Below, in pieces: positions 22,709 to 34,574 of a stretch of 64,000 nt of DNA (its first letter is position 1; each line of letters begins with the position of its first letter). The DNA lies in assembly GCA_020736575.1 (NCBI GenBank), contig JAGPYM010000002.1, forward strand, positions 1,240,001-1,304,000. The letters run 5' to 3'. Origin of the DNA: Thelonectria olida (Eukaryota; Ascomycota; Sordariomycetes; Hypocreales; Nectriaceae). The position numbers and the translations under genes are program-made. Below the pieces are notes generated by a model. It did no database searches, was not told the DNA's origin, and worked only from the letters and a program-made list of their open reading frames with translations.

Positions 22709-23860
22709 TCCCTCAGCCTTCCCCCTAGCAATGGAGTTTTTTATAGCAACAAAAGAGGTACCATCATCGCTGAGCACGAGGCCGAACCCGCACCCCAAAC
22801 AGCAATTGGATCTCCGCGCGTGTCGAGCGGAGAAGAATGGATCGTCGTCCGCCGTTTGACAATCGGCTTTCTATTCTATTCCGAACCAAACACTAGTCAA
22901 GTCCAGAAGTGATGTTCGCCTGCCTCCAACGAATGAGGCCTCGGCTGTTTCGTGACACCCACACCATATCGAGGAGACCCCGAAGCATCGAGATGGGAAG
23001 GCGGTATGTTGTAACACCACATATTGACACCCTGGCACAAGACGCTGTCCTCATCTCGTCTATCCTCCGTCCTCGGGACATGCACCTACCGAATCTCAAC
23101 CTCTTGCAAAACCAAAGATTCAGCGTTTTAACTGGTCAAGCTGTTTCATCTGCCCAGCTAGCCACCGCTGCCTGTCAATTGTGCATCATTTAGGGCATCG
23201 AACGACACCAACCAATGAGACACGTCCCGTCGCATCTCCAACTCGAATTCCCCCTGATGTGACCCTAGCGGCCTTTGTTCCCGAAGAACTGCTCTCGCGG
23301 TGCACCGACTCGATTGGTCCCGAGCATAAATTAGCTGGATGCACAACACTATCAAAGATTCAATCTCCATCTTCAATCTCGATGCTCATCTCCCCCGGGC
23401 CAGGATTTAGTCCAGGGTCCCAGGACTTGGGGCCCATCGTGGGATCCATCGGCCATCATGCTCCGGGGATGAAGCCGTCGTCTTCACACTGTTTGGATCT
23501 TCCCATCTTCAACCATTCCACTGACGAGAAACAGCCGCCTACTCTTCTCTGAAGGCCCGTGCAAATCAATTGCACCATTTATTATTTTGATCGTTCTGAC
23601 TTCGCGCACACGCCCCGACAATCACGATTTGCCGCATGCACAATACCTTTTACTCACGGCTCCCCCACTAGATGTACACGAAACCTCGAAATCAACTCCG
23701 AAAACATCTTGTTATTGTCAAAACCCCCAATATCCCAAAACGCCTAGCCTATGCGTGTAGCAGTGGACTGTAACTGTACAAATAGTGACACCTGCTCTTT
23801 CCAAAGTTTCCTCTTCCCGCTCCCTTCAAAGGATCTTTTGTCGCCACCTTCATTCCATAC

Positions 23861-25309
23861 TTACATGTCCTTGGTACGCAGCTTCTTCAGACGAGCGGCA
23901 CCTTCAAAGAATCCTCTGTCAACAGCCGCAGCCACAGTCAAAGTACCACCAACAATGGCACAGAGACCAGCCAAGAAACCGCTGAACGTCTTCGCCCGCT
24001 CCTCGCGGTTAATGACCTTCATAGGAGAGATATCCTGTTGTCATGTTAGCTACAACCGCACTCCCCAAGTCAAAATCTGGCGTCACTTACGTAGGAGAAG
24101 AAGACACCAGGAATACCACCACGGGAATGGAGGCGCTCGGCGTGACCCTCTGCAGCGTCGTTGCCGCCCGAAAGACTCCTCCTGTGGCTAGTGACGGAGT
24201 ACTGGTGTGACTCAACGCTGCCATCATCCGAGTAGCCATAGTCGCCCAGGCTAGTGCTATCATCCTGCAAAAGCCCAACAAACTTGATACCCTTCTTATC
24301 CCAGCCAAGGGGCAGATATGATGTAGGGACAATCTTGACAAAGTACATGAAGTTGAAGTTGGCATCCTTCGTTTCCTGCTTCGTGCCGTCCAGAGGGTTC
24401 AGGTGGTGGTCAGTCCAGGGCAAAGCTGACTTTTTACCCAGCTTGCTGGTAATTTCGTCGGGCAGTTGGGGTCCAAAGCGCAGCGAGTGAATGATGTGGG
24501 TGAAGTCGTGCGACTTGCCCTCGGGAACATCCCAGTAGTTCTTCAAGTCGTGGATGTGCATGTTGCCATTGCTAAAGCTTCTGCCAGGGGCAAGATGGAA
24601 GTTGCCCACAACCTTGTTCACACGCAGGTTGCCTTCAATGCGGCAGCCCTCCTCGCGCTGTGCATCGAGCTTCTGGGCATAATTCTCGCGCTCACACTGC
24701 TCAACATTCTCGCCGCGACCAAAGGCCCAGGAGGCCAGGGCATATGCTTCTCGTACTTCGTCGCAGGTGTTACAGCAGCCGGGCTTCTGGGCGTTGGGGG
24801 GAGCCTGGGTGCCATAGCAGTCACCGCAGTAATCGGGGGCGAGGTGTGAGGCCGCATCGTCGTGGAGGCTAAGGGACTTGGTATCGATGACAGCACCGCC
24901 GCGGGCCTGGGACTGGAGTCGGACCTTGTTGACTCCGTGCATGACGCCGTGCTGCTGCTCACCAGAGACATCCATGACATCCAGGGTCAAGAGCTCACAA
25001 GGCATCTTAGGAAAGGTGATGTTAAGGTGGATCTCCATTCGCTCTCCTATAGAAGGGGAGTTGTCAGCAAAGTTGAAGCAGGCATGGCATTGCGATTGGG
25101 CTGGGTGCAAATGTACCTCGTCCCTTGTCGACAATCAACTCCGGGTGTATCACGACCCGTCGATAGTCTGCCCATTCTCCCCAAGCCAAGAAAAGGACAA
25201 CAAGCAAAGAAGTGATGGTGATGACGCCGCCGCTCGTGGTTCGGATGCGCGCCTCGTCAACCGTCTTTGTGAAGGCATCAAGCCTTGTAAACCTTGACTT
25301 CGGAGGCAT
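23861..25309 (-). CDS. erv46: ERV46, ER-Golgi COPII vesicle cargo receptor subunit
   Basis: Three exons, complement(23861..24034, 24091..25046, 25117..25309), 440 residues; introns are 56 nt (GTAAGT...CAG, branch GCTAACA) and 70 nt (GTACAT...TAG). The start MPPKSRFTRLDAFTKT is followed by the first membrane span (~residues 28-47, ITITSLLVVLFLAW). The long luminal domain has the cysteine cluster CGDCYG and CCNTCDEV and the FLGH-like NFHLAPGRSF block. A second span (FLAGLCAIVGGTLTVAAA) lies near the C terminus, before a basic cytosolic tail with KKLR, consistent with the COPI/COPII sorting role. Erv46 pairs with Erv41 and retrieves escaped ER residents from the Golgi. It is divergent from RNA15 with 865 bp between starts. 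Confidence 0.93.
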
Positions 25310-26174
25310 GATTGCACTGTTTCTGTAGCAATCACTATGATACAAGGTGGGAAAATTGAGCTTGAACCAAGATGCTGGCCTTTGCCCGTTGAGTACGATC
25401 CGGGGGTTCGGATGCGACACACACGCGCGTCCCGCGTATGTCGCTGGAAGTAGAATTGGAGAAGAAAAAAGGGGAAGATACTCTGGACGAGGTTCAAGAA
25501 CCAGAGCAAAAGGAAAGCAGAAATGGAATTAAAAAGGAGTGGGGGAAGACGAGCAAGTCACCATGAGACAAAACGCCTTCTTCAGAGCGAAGGAGAGTTG
25601 AGGTTGTGGAATTTTGGATAAGGGCAACGCGATGGCTCTCCCAAAGTAAAGGCCACCTTACGTACTTCCACGTTTCCAATTGTGACGGGGGAACATGTCG
25701 TGCGGCTGAATCCCGATGCAGCCATTGGCACCCGCGTCGTTCTCCAGTTGCAGTGCAAGGGTCCCGGTCCTCCCCCCCAAATGCTCCCCTGGCCCCATTG
25801 TAGGAATCGCGCTAACATGGAAGCTTCCGCCCTCTGTAACCGGCGCCGGAAAATCTACGCCCGGCCTCAACGACGTGCCCACTCTTTGTTCTGCATCCTT
25901 AGGGAAGGAAAAGTGGATCATGATCGAAACATTGGTCGAAGGAAGCTCTTTCTTTGCATCAGCCTGCTGCTCGTACAGTAGCTCGTCCACGCAAGGCTGA
26001 GTGAGGTCAAGCAAACTCAACCTGAACTTCTCTCTCTCTCCATCCAACTAGTTACTTGGACGTGTTCACCTAAATTCCCTACACTATCGAGGCTCGTCGA
26101 TTCCTCTTCCTCCATCGCCGAACCCAGGCGCATCAACAACACACCCAGTCCAGAACGTCTTAACCAACTTCGCC
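25310..26174. promoter_or_regulatory. Divergent promoter ERV46 / RNA15
   Basis: 865 bp. A CT-repeat (CTTCTCTCTCTCTCC, ~26027-26041) precedes RNA15. A 129-codon open frame on the minus strand (25658-26047) was considered and rejected. No other signal is recognised. Confidence 0.45.
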
Positions 26175-27255
26175 ATGTCGACAAGACCGCCATCCCGCGT
26201 CGTCTTCGTGGGCAACATCCCTTATGGTACGCGCCCACACACCATCGTTCGGTCGTTCGGATCTCAGACGCTCTAACATCCACCCCAGGCCTCTCTGAGG
26301 AGCAAATCACCGACATCTTCAGCAGCGCTGGCAAAGTTGAACGCTTCCGCCTCGTCTACGATTCGGAGACTGGGCGCCCCAAGGGCTTTGGCTTCGCCGA
26401 CTATCCTGACACTGGTACTGTCTCGCTCCTCGTCGACCCAGCTTCGTAGCCCTACTAACCAATGTCTGTAGATTCTGCTTCTTCGGCAGTGCGCAACCTA
26501 AATGACTATGAGATCATGGGCCGCAAACTCCGAGTCGACTTCTCCAACGACCAGAAGAGCACTGATGACGATAACCAGGTAATTGCCTGGAAAGCCTCCG
26601 TCATCCAAGCGCATACTAACTCATTGCATAGGGGCCATCCGGTCACAATGTCCATGGATCGAACGGCGCTGCCGCGAGTTACAACCCCCCACCCAGCACC
26701 CTACCTCCTCTGCCCTCCGGAAAGGAGCTTCCACCAGGCGTCACCTGCACTGATGCCATCTCCCGCACCCTCGAGACCCTTCCCCCGCCTCAACTCCTCG
26801 ATATTCTCGTTCAGATGAAGACGCTTGCGACTTCCGAACCCCAGCGTGCGAACGAGCTTCTCCAGCAGGCACCACAGCTAGCCTACGCCGTCTTCCAAGC
26901 CCTTCTCCTCATGGGCCTCGTCTCTCCCGAAGCCATCCAGTCCGTCGTCGAGCCAGGCGCTCCTCCGCCTGCTCAGGCTCCTCCTGTGGGCTACCCGTCT
27001 GGTCCAATGCCCGGCTTCCCTGGGGCGACTATCACTCCCCCTGTTGCCGGGATGCCGTACCAGGCACCACAGCAAACATATGCCGCTCCTGCTGCCGCTC
27101 CCGCCCCCACTCTCGCCCCCGCTGGCCAGGATCCCGAGGCGCTCGTGAGGGCTGTCATGGAACTCCCACAGGCTCAGATCGACATGCTACCTGAGGCTGA
27201 TAGGGCACAGATTATGGCCCTCCGAGCTCAGTTTGCAGGCCAGCAACGACGATAA
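26175..27255 (+). CDS. rna15: RNA15 / CstF-64, mRNA 3'-end cleavage factor
   Basis: Four exons, join(26175..26226, 26289..26414, 26472..26578, 26632..27255), 302 residues; introns are 53-62 nt, the last with a perfect TACTAAC branch. An N-terminal RRM (residues ~9-87) shows RNP2 VFVGNI and RNP1 KGFGFADY. It binds U/GU-rich downstream elements of pre-mRNA. A hinge domain (residues ~130-200; AISRTLETLPPPQLLDILVQMK, LLQQAPQLAYAVFQALLLMGLV) is the region that contacts Rna14/CstF-77 in the family. A Pro/Ala-rich linker follows, then the C-terminal three-helix domain (LVRAVMELPQAQIDMLPEADRAQIMALR) that binds Pcf11/PC4-type partners. Every exon junction falls inside the expected family sequence. Confidence 0.94.
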
Positions 27256-28324
27256 TTACATGTGAAATACATCAATTTTATTGGCACATGGCGCAAGGGG
27301 CCAATCGACTAGATCCTCTCCCTACGCTTAGCTTCTTTGTCGGCGTCGTTAAAACAACATGAAATAGGCGTTATGGCGTGAGTTGGTTTCAATCTGGGAT
27401 AAATCCCATGGGATAAGATGGTTGTACGACTACATAGTCTGCGAGAAAACAAGGCCCTCTGCGGAGAATGTTGAGCTATCCATTCCCGTTGTGGGAATGG
27501 CTGAAGGCGGGCGGTTGCACAGTCCGTGTTGCTCATCTTGGAGGAGAATGGAAGACAATAGATAGATGGCGGCAAAATGCATTCGGACTTAGATACCCAC
27601 AGCTCCGACATACTTTAACAATGATTTGAGTCGAATTTTCTCCGAGTTCTTTACACGTTCCGTAATACGACTCTCCCTTGGACTATGGCTATTTGAGATT
27701 TTAACGTGGAGCTCTAGGGTACATTGCGCTGACTCTCTGAATACTTGTTTCGTTTGGTTATCAACTTGTCGTTGCCCATTGGGTAACCAGGTTAAGCCTA
27801 CGGCATTATAAATAATTGTGTTCATGGGGATTGCCAGCTATGTCTTGGCTGCTTGTGTTGAGCGTTGCCCGCGTAGTTACGTTCATAAACCTGTAACTTC
27901 CATTGTACCATGTCCAACGACAATCGGACTCCGGTCGTTCTAGAATAGCAAGTACTATAGCTGTGACTTCGAAACGAAAACTTTTGTATTTCGTATATGC
28001 TGGATAATGTTACCCAATGAGCCGTTGGAATGGATTACCCCAAACTACCGTCTATCCTGCCTAGTGTTCATTCTGGTTGATGGGTCATTGTCCGCCCCGA
28101 AAACCATAGACGCTCCTCCGCTCTCCAACAAAAGAAAAAAATACAAGCGCTGACTGAAGATAGCCCCCAAAAATAACGCCTCGGGCTATACTAGGAAACG
28201 AATGAAGCGGAAGCGCCAACCTATCCAATGTGCCCCCCCTTCCTCTTCACAGTCATTTATCTAGGTCTTTTTTTTCTGACAAAGTTTCACCTTCCACCAG
28301 TACTCCACCAACCGCATGCATACC
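27256..28324. other. Convergent intergenic region RNA15 / CorA transporter
   Basis: 1.07 kb, AT-richer than its neighbours (especially ~27600-28020). Holds the 3' ends of both genes. Open frames are short and unsupported; no repeat or RNA gene is seen. Confidence 0.5.
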
Positions 28325-30959
28325 CTATACAATGTTGTACACCCTCTTAGCGATGAGATAGCATGCCAGGCCGAAGAAGATCAGTCCTGCTGTGATCCAG
28401 GCGAACCATGTAAGATCACCTTCGTATTCCTGCCCAGGCACCCACACGTTCATGCCCCACAAACCGGTGATGATGTTCATGGGGAGAACGATGGTACCCA
28501 AGACGGTGAGCTTTCCAAGGACATTGGCTGTCTGTTCTTGTTGCTCATTCATGCGGATGTTGATCTGGGCTAGGTAGTTGCCGTGGGAGCGAGCAAGGAG
28601 CCTGGGCTAGTTAGTAGAGCACGCATAGACAGGCAGAGGGAGATGAGAGAACTCACTTTTCGTAATGACTGAGATTGGACGTCATGGTGACAATGTGATC
28701 TTGGATATCACCAAGATACAGACCAATCTCGGACCGAGGGGCAACCTCCCACCGCTCATTGCAACGCTTCGCAAAGCCCTTGATTACGTCGGCCTTGTTT
28801 CCAAGCAATCGATACAAGGACATGACCCTCTTTCTGCAGTCGCCCACACGCCGGAGCATGTCACTACCGGGGTCCGAGACCGTGACTGCATCGTCATCTT
28901 TCAGAACACCCTCATTCTTGAGACGCTTCTCGGCAGAAGAATGCATTTTTAGGATTGCATCATCAATCTCGTCCACTTCGTCCTCGATGCTCTGGATCAG
29001 GGGCTGGAAAACGTCCGTGATATCATCAATAATGGCGTACGAGATCCAGTCTGACGAGAGAATCAGGTAGTCCTTGAGTTGACGGATTCGACGACGAACG
29101 TTGGCTGGATGTGGCGTCATTGAGAAGTGGAAACTCAGAACGCCCTCTCGAAAAACGACGACATACATGTCCACAGGCTCCAAGAAGTTTTCGCTATTGT
29201 TATCTTGATCAAAGGATCGATAGTTGACGAAGTAATAATGGCGGAATAGCTCGACCTTCTCACGCGCCTCCTGCAACATGATGTCTTCTGCTGTCAGAGG
29301 ATGGATGCCAAAAGCCTTAGCAATTACCTTCATCTCGGGCTCCGTAGGGCAGAGTACATCGAGCCACCACACAGGTCGATCACCGTATCTGACAACCTTT
29401 TCCTTTGTGTCGACGGCCGAGGTCTGAGACGGTTTGCCGCTGTCGTCCGTGGACTTGGGAGCAGATGGAGTCACACGGCCAGAAGGCGTAATACCGCCGG
29501 AATCGCTCCTCGACGCGGCTGCATGAGGGAGCGGATCTCGTGGGGGCGAGAATACCCCTTCCGTTCGAAATTCAGTTCCTTCGCGGGTGGTCGAAAGAGA
29601 AGGCTGGCGAGTAGAAGCCTTCGAACCCGATTCCGTGTGGGGCTTAGGGGGCACCGTAAAAGGTTCCGCTTCATCGTCACTGTCCTCCTCCTCATCCGAC
29701 GATAGGACCCGGGGCTCCGGTATGAACAGTTCCTGAAAACTAGCACCCGACTGAACAAGTTCTGAAATGGTCTGGCTGTGAATGGTGCTCTGAAATTCCT
29801 CGTTGAAGTAGGTGAACCTGTATGGCGATTCTTCATCCGCATGGAACCATGGAGAGCCCTTTCTGACAGGGCGTAGTCGACCGTTGATAAGCTGTGGTTC
29901 CGTAATCCTCTTTACACGACGTTCCTCACTTCTACCCTCTTTCTCCATGTGACTCCATTCCTCCAGAATTTCTAGGTCAGGCCACTGCCCTCGACGCCGG
30001 CGTGTGCGATATCGACGACGAGGTTCTCTGCTCCTAGAGAGAGTCTCATCGTCGCCAATCTCTGACATGTCTGGCCCGGGGAAACACACGTCCTGCTCAG
30101 CGCGAACGGTCGATCGCCTGCCATCGGGTCGGAGAGTTCTCAAAGCATCCCCAATATCGGAAGCGGCTGCGACTGAATGTCCTGGAGAGGCGTCACCTAA
30201 ACTCAGCTCGTCCCGGATCATGACGTCTCCCAGACTCATCTCAATACGATCGGCAGCACCGAAGGAAGGGGACCCAGGAACAGAAGGGGGATGGTTGATA
30301 TCATATCGATCCTTCCCGCTGTTCGAAGTGCCAAGTCTAGCCGTGGAAGATTTGATCGATGCCCGTCGACTTCGGGGTCGGATTGATCTTGCATCGCCTG
30401 CCCCATAATTGGATAGACCAGTTTGCGATTCCCGTCTCCTCACGTCGCCGAGCAGAGGGGTATCTTCATCGTTGTTCGACTCGTCCCCACTGACTGCCTG
30501 GATCGGTCGTAGTCGCGTGCCACCTTGAATCGAGAAGCTTGGAGTGAAGGGCGACACGTTGCCTGGTGCGGTCGAGGAACGTCGGAAGCGCAACGGCTGG
30601 TGAGTTCTACAATGTTGTTAGTTGAATGGCTGCCACCCAATGGCTGTGAAAACCGACCTGTGGTCCATCAAGCCCTCGCTATCGATACTGGTATTGCTTG
30701 TGTTGGCACCGGGGGCCTTGTAGAATCCATTACCCGACTCTTGCTGGGAATCATCGTTTCCATCATCCTCGTCTAAAGCGGCAAAGCTTTTTCTGCGAGA
30801 CCGCTTCTTCCTACCACCGCGATGGCCCTTCCTCTTCTTGGGTTTCGGGGGAGTGTTTGTATTCACAGCGGAATTGGAGGCCGACGGCGCTCGTGGGCTT
30901 GGAGCTGGGGATCCGGGCTTGGCCAAGTTGGCCAGCGTATCGAAGCGGGAACCGGACAT
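28325..30959 (-). CDS. ALR1/MNR2-family CorA-type magnesium transporter
   Basis: Three exons, complement(28325..28601, 28657..30606, 30658..30959), 842 residues; introns are 55 and 51 nt. The N-terminal ~330 residues are cytosolic and disordered, with a strongly basic patch (KPKKRKGHRGGRKKRSRRKS) seen in fungal Alr/Mnr2 proteins. The CorA soluble domain follows (PVWWLDVLCPTEPEMKVIAKAFGIHPLTAEDI; TPHPANVRRRIRQLKDYL), then the stalk helix. Two closely spaced transmembrane helices end the protein. The first ends in the signature GMN (TGLWGMNVWVPG) that forms the pore filter. I cannot tell plasma-membrane Alr1 from vacuolar Mnr2 by eye. The MARGIN of the first intron (H|RTHQPLRFRR) restores a continuous frame. 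Confidence 0.88.
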
Positions 30960-32005
30960 GTTTGAGGGCTGCCCAGGAGCCGCGTGGGAAAGGATTTCGC
31001 AGCGAGCAGATGGTGAGGATCGCCGAAAAAATTGGTGTAGGATGGGTCAATTGGTCGGTGGTGTGCAAGAGTGAGGACGAGGTCCCGGGGTTACTTTGTA
31101 ACGCAGGTGATGATGTCAGGCCGGTCGGATTTGGCCGCGAACGGGCTTGGGGCGAGTAAGCCAGCCTAGTTGGGCTAGGCAACCAGTCGCGTATCTAATC
31201 AACCGCAGGAATCAGGATGAGATGAGGAATGTGACTGGACTTCAGTGATGGTCAAATATATATGGGCAAGGAAAATAAACCAAATAATTATATAGAAAAA
31301 TCTGCAATAGATATACCTAAGTTTGCATCCCTGGGGGCACACGACAGCACCTCTCACTCCCACAACAGCCCCCACAGCGGGGGTTCATGGGAATGGATGG
31401 CTGGATGCAAGCACCCAAGGTTTGGATGGATGACAGGTCCCAAGGGTGCCGATGAGCGACCTATGACAACTGGAATGAATGTCGTTTTCTCTCAGGGTTA
31501 CATCTATCACAAGCCAGATGCATTCAAACTTTCGGAAATAGCCTTGCAGTGTTTTCATCTTTAGTCACAGCTAGTTAACTAGGTATACGAAACCATATAC
31601 TTACATTGTACGAATACCTAGAGGCACGTCCAGGCAGTTCGTTATACTGCTAACTTTTGGTGCCTGAAGCTCTTAAACCACAGACGCCCATCACTGACGA
31701 ATCCAGCCAGAGATAAGATGCCAGCTTTATCCCTGCCTTGTTTCCCAATAAATTTGACCCACGTCAGAGAGATTCCGCCTCGCTTTAAACCGCTGGCTTG
31801 GGAATAGAGCTGGAATCCTCACAGGCTCCTGACCAACTCGTGCACAAGTCGGCTTCCCCATGCATCCCCAAACTACCACGCATGATACGACTCCACCAAC
31901 GACAATGCAATAACTCTTGCGTGTTACAATGCCAACGTCTGTGACTGTTCGCCACTATTATCCCTTACTAGCGGATCGCCAACCCATCAGCAATTCAGCT
32001 CATTA
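30960..32005. other. Intergenic region upstream of the CorA gene
   Basis: 1.05 kb between the CorA start codon and tRNA-Ser. The part from ~31250 is AT-rich. One 100-codon frame (31262-31564, +) has no recognisable features. Nothing else is seen. Confidence 0.5.
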
Positions 32006-32087
32006 GGCGCGGTGGCAGAGTGGTCTAATGCGTATGACTAGAAATCATATCTCCTCGGAGGCGTCTGTTCGAATCAGGCCCGCGTCG
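32006..32087 (+). tRNA. tRNA-Ser (anticodon AGA), intronless
   Basis: 82-nt type II tRNA. The acceptor stem GGCGCGG pairs with CCGCGTC (one G-U), with discriminator G73, the serine identity base. The anticodon stem TATGA/TCATA encloses loop CTAGAAA, so the anticodon is AGA (read as IGA, decoding UCN). A long variable arm (TCTCCTCGGAGGCG region) fits tRNA-Ser. The T arm is GTCTG-TTCGAAT-CAGGC with one G-U. Internal A box (GTGGCAGAGTGG) and B box (GTTCGAATC) are present. No CCA is encoded, as expected for a nuclear gene. Confidence 0.95.
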
Positions 32088-32096
32088 ATAAACTTG

Positions 32097-32100
32097 TTTT
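32097..32100 (+). terminator. RNA polymerase III terminator (T4)
   Basis: The first T4 run lies 10 nt past the tRNA 3' end. A backup T-run of about 11 occurs at 32137-32147. Confidence 0.7.
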
Positions 32101-32374
32101 ATCTCTCGTCTCAGATGAGGTTAAATGCCTACTTACTTTTTTTTTTTACCAGTTTGTTCCTCATTTATCTGTCATGGATTTCTCGGCCAAGGAGATTCGA
32201 TATTGGATGGGAAAAGCACAAACACGCCCGTCTATTATCTGTTCAATTGATCGTGTGTAAATACTCCGTACTCGTGGGAATTTTTGACTGCCCCGGACCC
32301 CATTAACATTCTCGCTGCCTGGGTATATCCTCTCAATTCCATCCTGTTTTACCTTCTATTTGGCGCCCTTCACT

Positions 32375-34131
32375 CTACGCCACCTCGGTTTCTTGAGCAG
32401 CCCCCCCAAAATCCCACAACTTAACCAAGAGGCTGTCCTGCTCAGACTCGGGGCCATCATGAGGCATAAACACCTTCTTAGGAATTTGGAACTCAACGAC
32501 AGGACCCTTCCTGACTTCTTTTGACATTTCTGCCTCAAGAAACTGGCCCTTGTTAGTTCGGTTTCAACACCATTGGATGTAACAACTTACGGTGGCGTAT
32601 GAATGGTCGAGGAAGTCTTCCATGTTGTATGATTGCTTGGTAAACTGCTCCGAAATAATCTTCGAGATGGTGGCTACGTTGGGATGATAGTGAGATTGAA
32701 GTTGCACGAGTTCCCAGAGACAACTGTCGATGGCCTCGGTCTCCATGGGATCCCTCTCGTCCGGCAAGAAGGGGTCCTCGGCACCATGATCCCTGATGTG
32801 CTTCTGGATCTCGGCGTCTTTCGTCTCTCGATGAATCATGAAAGTGCAAGATGGGTGACGCTTGAGGAGGTTGTAGATCCAGGGCGTAACAAAAACGATG
32901 GCGCTGGGAGGTGCGTTCAGTGCCAGTCGACACAGTCTCTTGATGAAGCTTGCTACGAGCGCAGCGGGAAGATGGGTCGATCCCAAGAAAGTGTCTAGGA
33001 GACGGAAGAACCGTGAGCGGTACCTAGAGTGAAGAATGTCGCGGTCAAGTAGAGAGTAGAGTTTGTGGTAGAAGGAGGGATAGTCGAGGTTGCGCTCCTG
33101 CATCAGATAGAAGACACCAGAGAGAGCGAGCAAAGACATGGAGCCACCAGCGTCGTAAGAGCTGGTCAAGAAGTCGGAAAGGAGTTCAGGCTTGGGAAAC
33201 CATGGTGCGATGACTGTCGAGATGAGATCGAGGAGCTGTTTTCGCTGGTCTTTGTTATCGACAAGAGTCATCAGGGCGAGCCATGCATCCTGGCCCTGAG
33301 TTTTGTGTTGGTTGATGTTGCGAAGAGAGTGAGACTTCTTCTTGGGCTTTGGAACGTAAAAGTCCTCCAGTTCATCTGCCGACTCAGGCACACCGTCCAG
33401 AGCGGATAGGAGGGCAAAGATTCTATCAAACAATCCTTCCGGAGCGTTGTTCCCAGAGACATTTTCGACAAAATATCTGGACCAAGGTTAGGCTGAAATC
33501 TGGAAGAGTTCGGGGAGAGGACTGACTTGACCGAGTTAAAGGTATAGTACCGGATGTCGTCGTACTGCTCGGCATACTCTTCGACATAGGCCTGGATAAC
33601 GTCCTCATTGTCCGTCATGAATATTGTTGACACGATATCCCGCAAGAAAGCGCGGGGAAAGGTGTAGTCGTCCTTGTCATACAGAAATTCGCCCTCGGCC
33701 TTGAGAGTCCGCATGCATAGGGTCAAGGCAGTGGTAGCCAAGTCCTCATCCTTGAGAATCGCGAGGAGCTTGGTCTTGTAATCGCCGAACTGGTCCTTCA
33801 GCCAGTTGGCGACAGTTTTCTCCTTCTCGGAAAGGCCCTTCTTCGGGGTGAGAGCACCTTGGGCGAGCAACCTCACAAAAACTCGGCAAAGGGCTACGGC
33901 TGCCAACATGCCCTCTGGGTTGCCACTGCTGAACTCATTCACAGTGCTCAACAAGACGGTAATGTCGTTGTAGTTCTTCCTTGACTCTAGGATGCCCTTC
34001 TCCATCAATAGAATCTTGGCGTTGGGATCTTCAGACTCATCGCTGCTGCTTGATGATGACCTTGGGCGTTTGGTGGGTATTTCCTTGGTTGAAGGCCGCT
34101 TGCGCTTGATGCGCTCGCTAGATACTGGCAT
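32375..34131 (-). CDS. noc4: NOC4, nucleolar complex protein of the 40S pathway
   Basis: Three exons, complement(32375..32542, 32591..33476, 33527..34131), 552 residues; introns are only 48 nt (GTAAGT, branch CTAAC) and 50 nt. The N terminus is basic and Ser-rich (nuclear/nucleolar, KRKRPS, KRPRSSSSSSDESED). The helical body and the C-terminal CBF/Mak21 (NOC) domain follow: LLALSGVFYLMQERNLDYPSFYHKLYSLLD, HLPAALVASFIKRLCRLALNAPPSAI and RHPSC. The C-terminal tail (EVRKGPVVEFQIPKKVF) comes from the last exon. Noc4 binds Nop14 in the SSU processome and is needed for maturation and export of 40S precursors. The downstream neighbour is tRNA-Ser, 288 bp away. It is divergent from ATP4. Confidence 0.93.
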
Positions 34132-34574
34132 GATGGAGAGACGGAGATTTGCTTGAACAAATTGGCTGTGGAATATAGTGACGTATCAATCTTGAGACTG
34201 CGATTTATGAATCAACTGATCTTTGAGGAGGCAGATAGCATCAATATCCAACCAATGTCAAAGTGAAAGTGAAGTCAGAGGTGACCTTCAAAGTAAAAAG
34301 TATGAAATTCTTTACATGGATTCGACGTTGAAATTTTGAGCCAATCAGACCCTAGCAGCTGCTCAGGGACCAGGGTGGCGTCTGAGTCCTTGGACGGCAA
34401 AATACCGGCGAGCCAGGTTTCCTCCCCTCCGATGCGAGGTGCAGGCTGCGCAATTTACAGGTCACGTGGATTTCATTATGCCGAGCTAGCGCGATAAAAC
34501 CTCAACCTGTATTCCCAGCTTCCGAGCAACGACAAGCGACAAGCCCTCGATACCCCATCACAAACCATCTCACA
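34132..34574. promoter_or_regulatory. Divergent promoter NOC4 / ATP4
   Basis: 443 bp. Two CCAAT boxes (34252-34256 and 34341-34345, the latter CCAATCA) fit HAP-complex control of respiratory genes. TCACGTG at 34462-34468 lies ~107 nt before the ATP4 ATG. Roles are inferred from motif identity and position. Confidence 0.5.

Larger units (their letters stand above)
19743..23860. other. 4.1-kb gene-poor region upstream of the DSF2-like gene
   Basis: I found no supportable protein gene, tRNA or transposon here. The first ~1 kb (19743-20800) is CT-rich on the minus strand and reads like a long 5' leader of the DSF2-like transcript. The rest has short TAGG and GTACCT-type repeats (around 20590 and 20968-21010) and a perfect 10-bp inverted repeat at 22642/22699. 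All open frames are under ~140 codons with no recognisable family. No base-composition sign of repeat-induced mutation is evident by eye. Confidence 0.5.

Noticed and set aside
25658..26047. 129-codon minus-strand frame between ERV46 and RNA15
   Set aside because: No recognisable domain, sits in a divergent promoter, and has no splice or start context; it could be reconsidered if transcripts exist.
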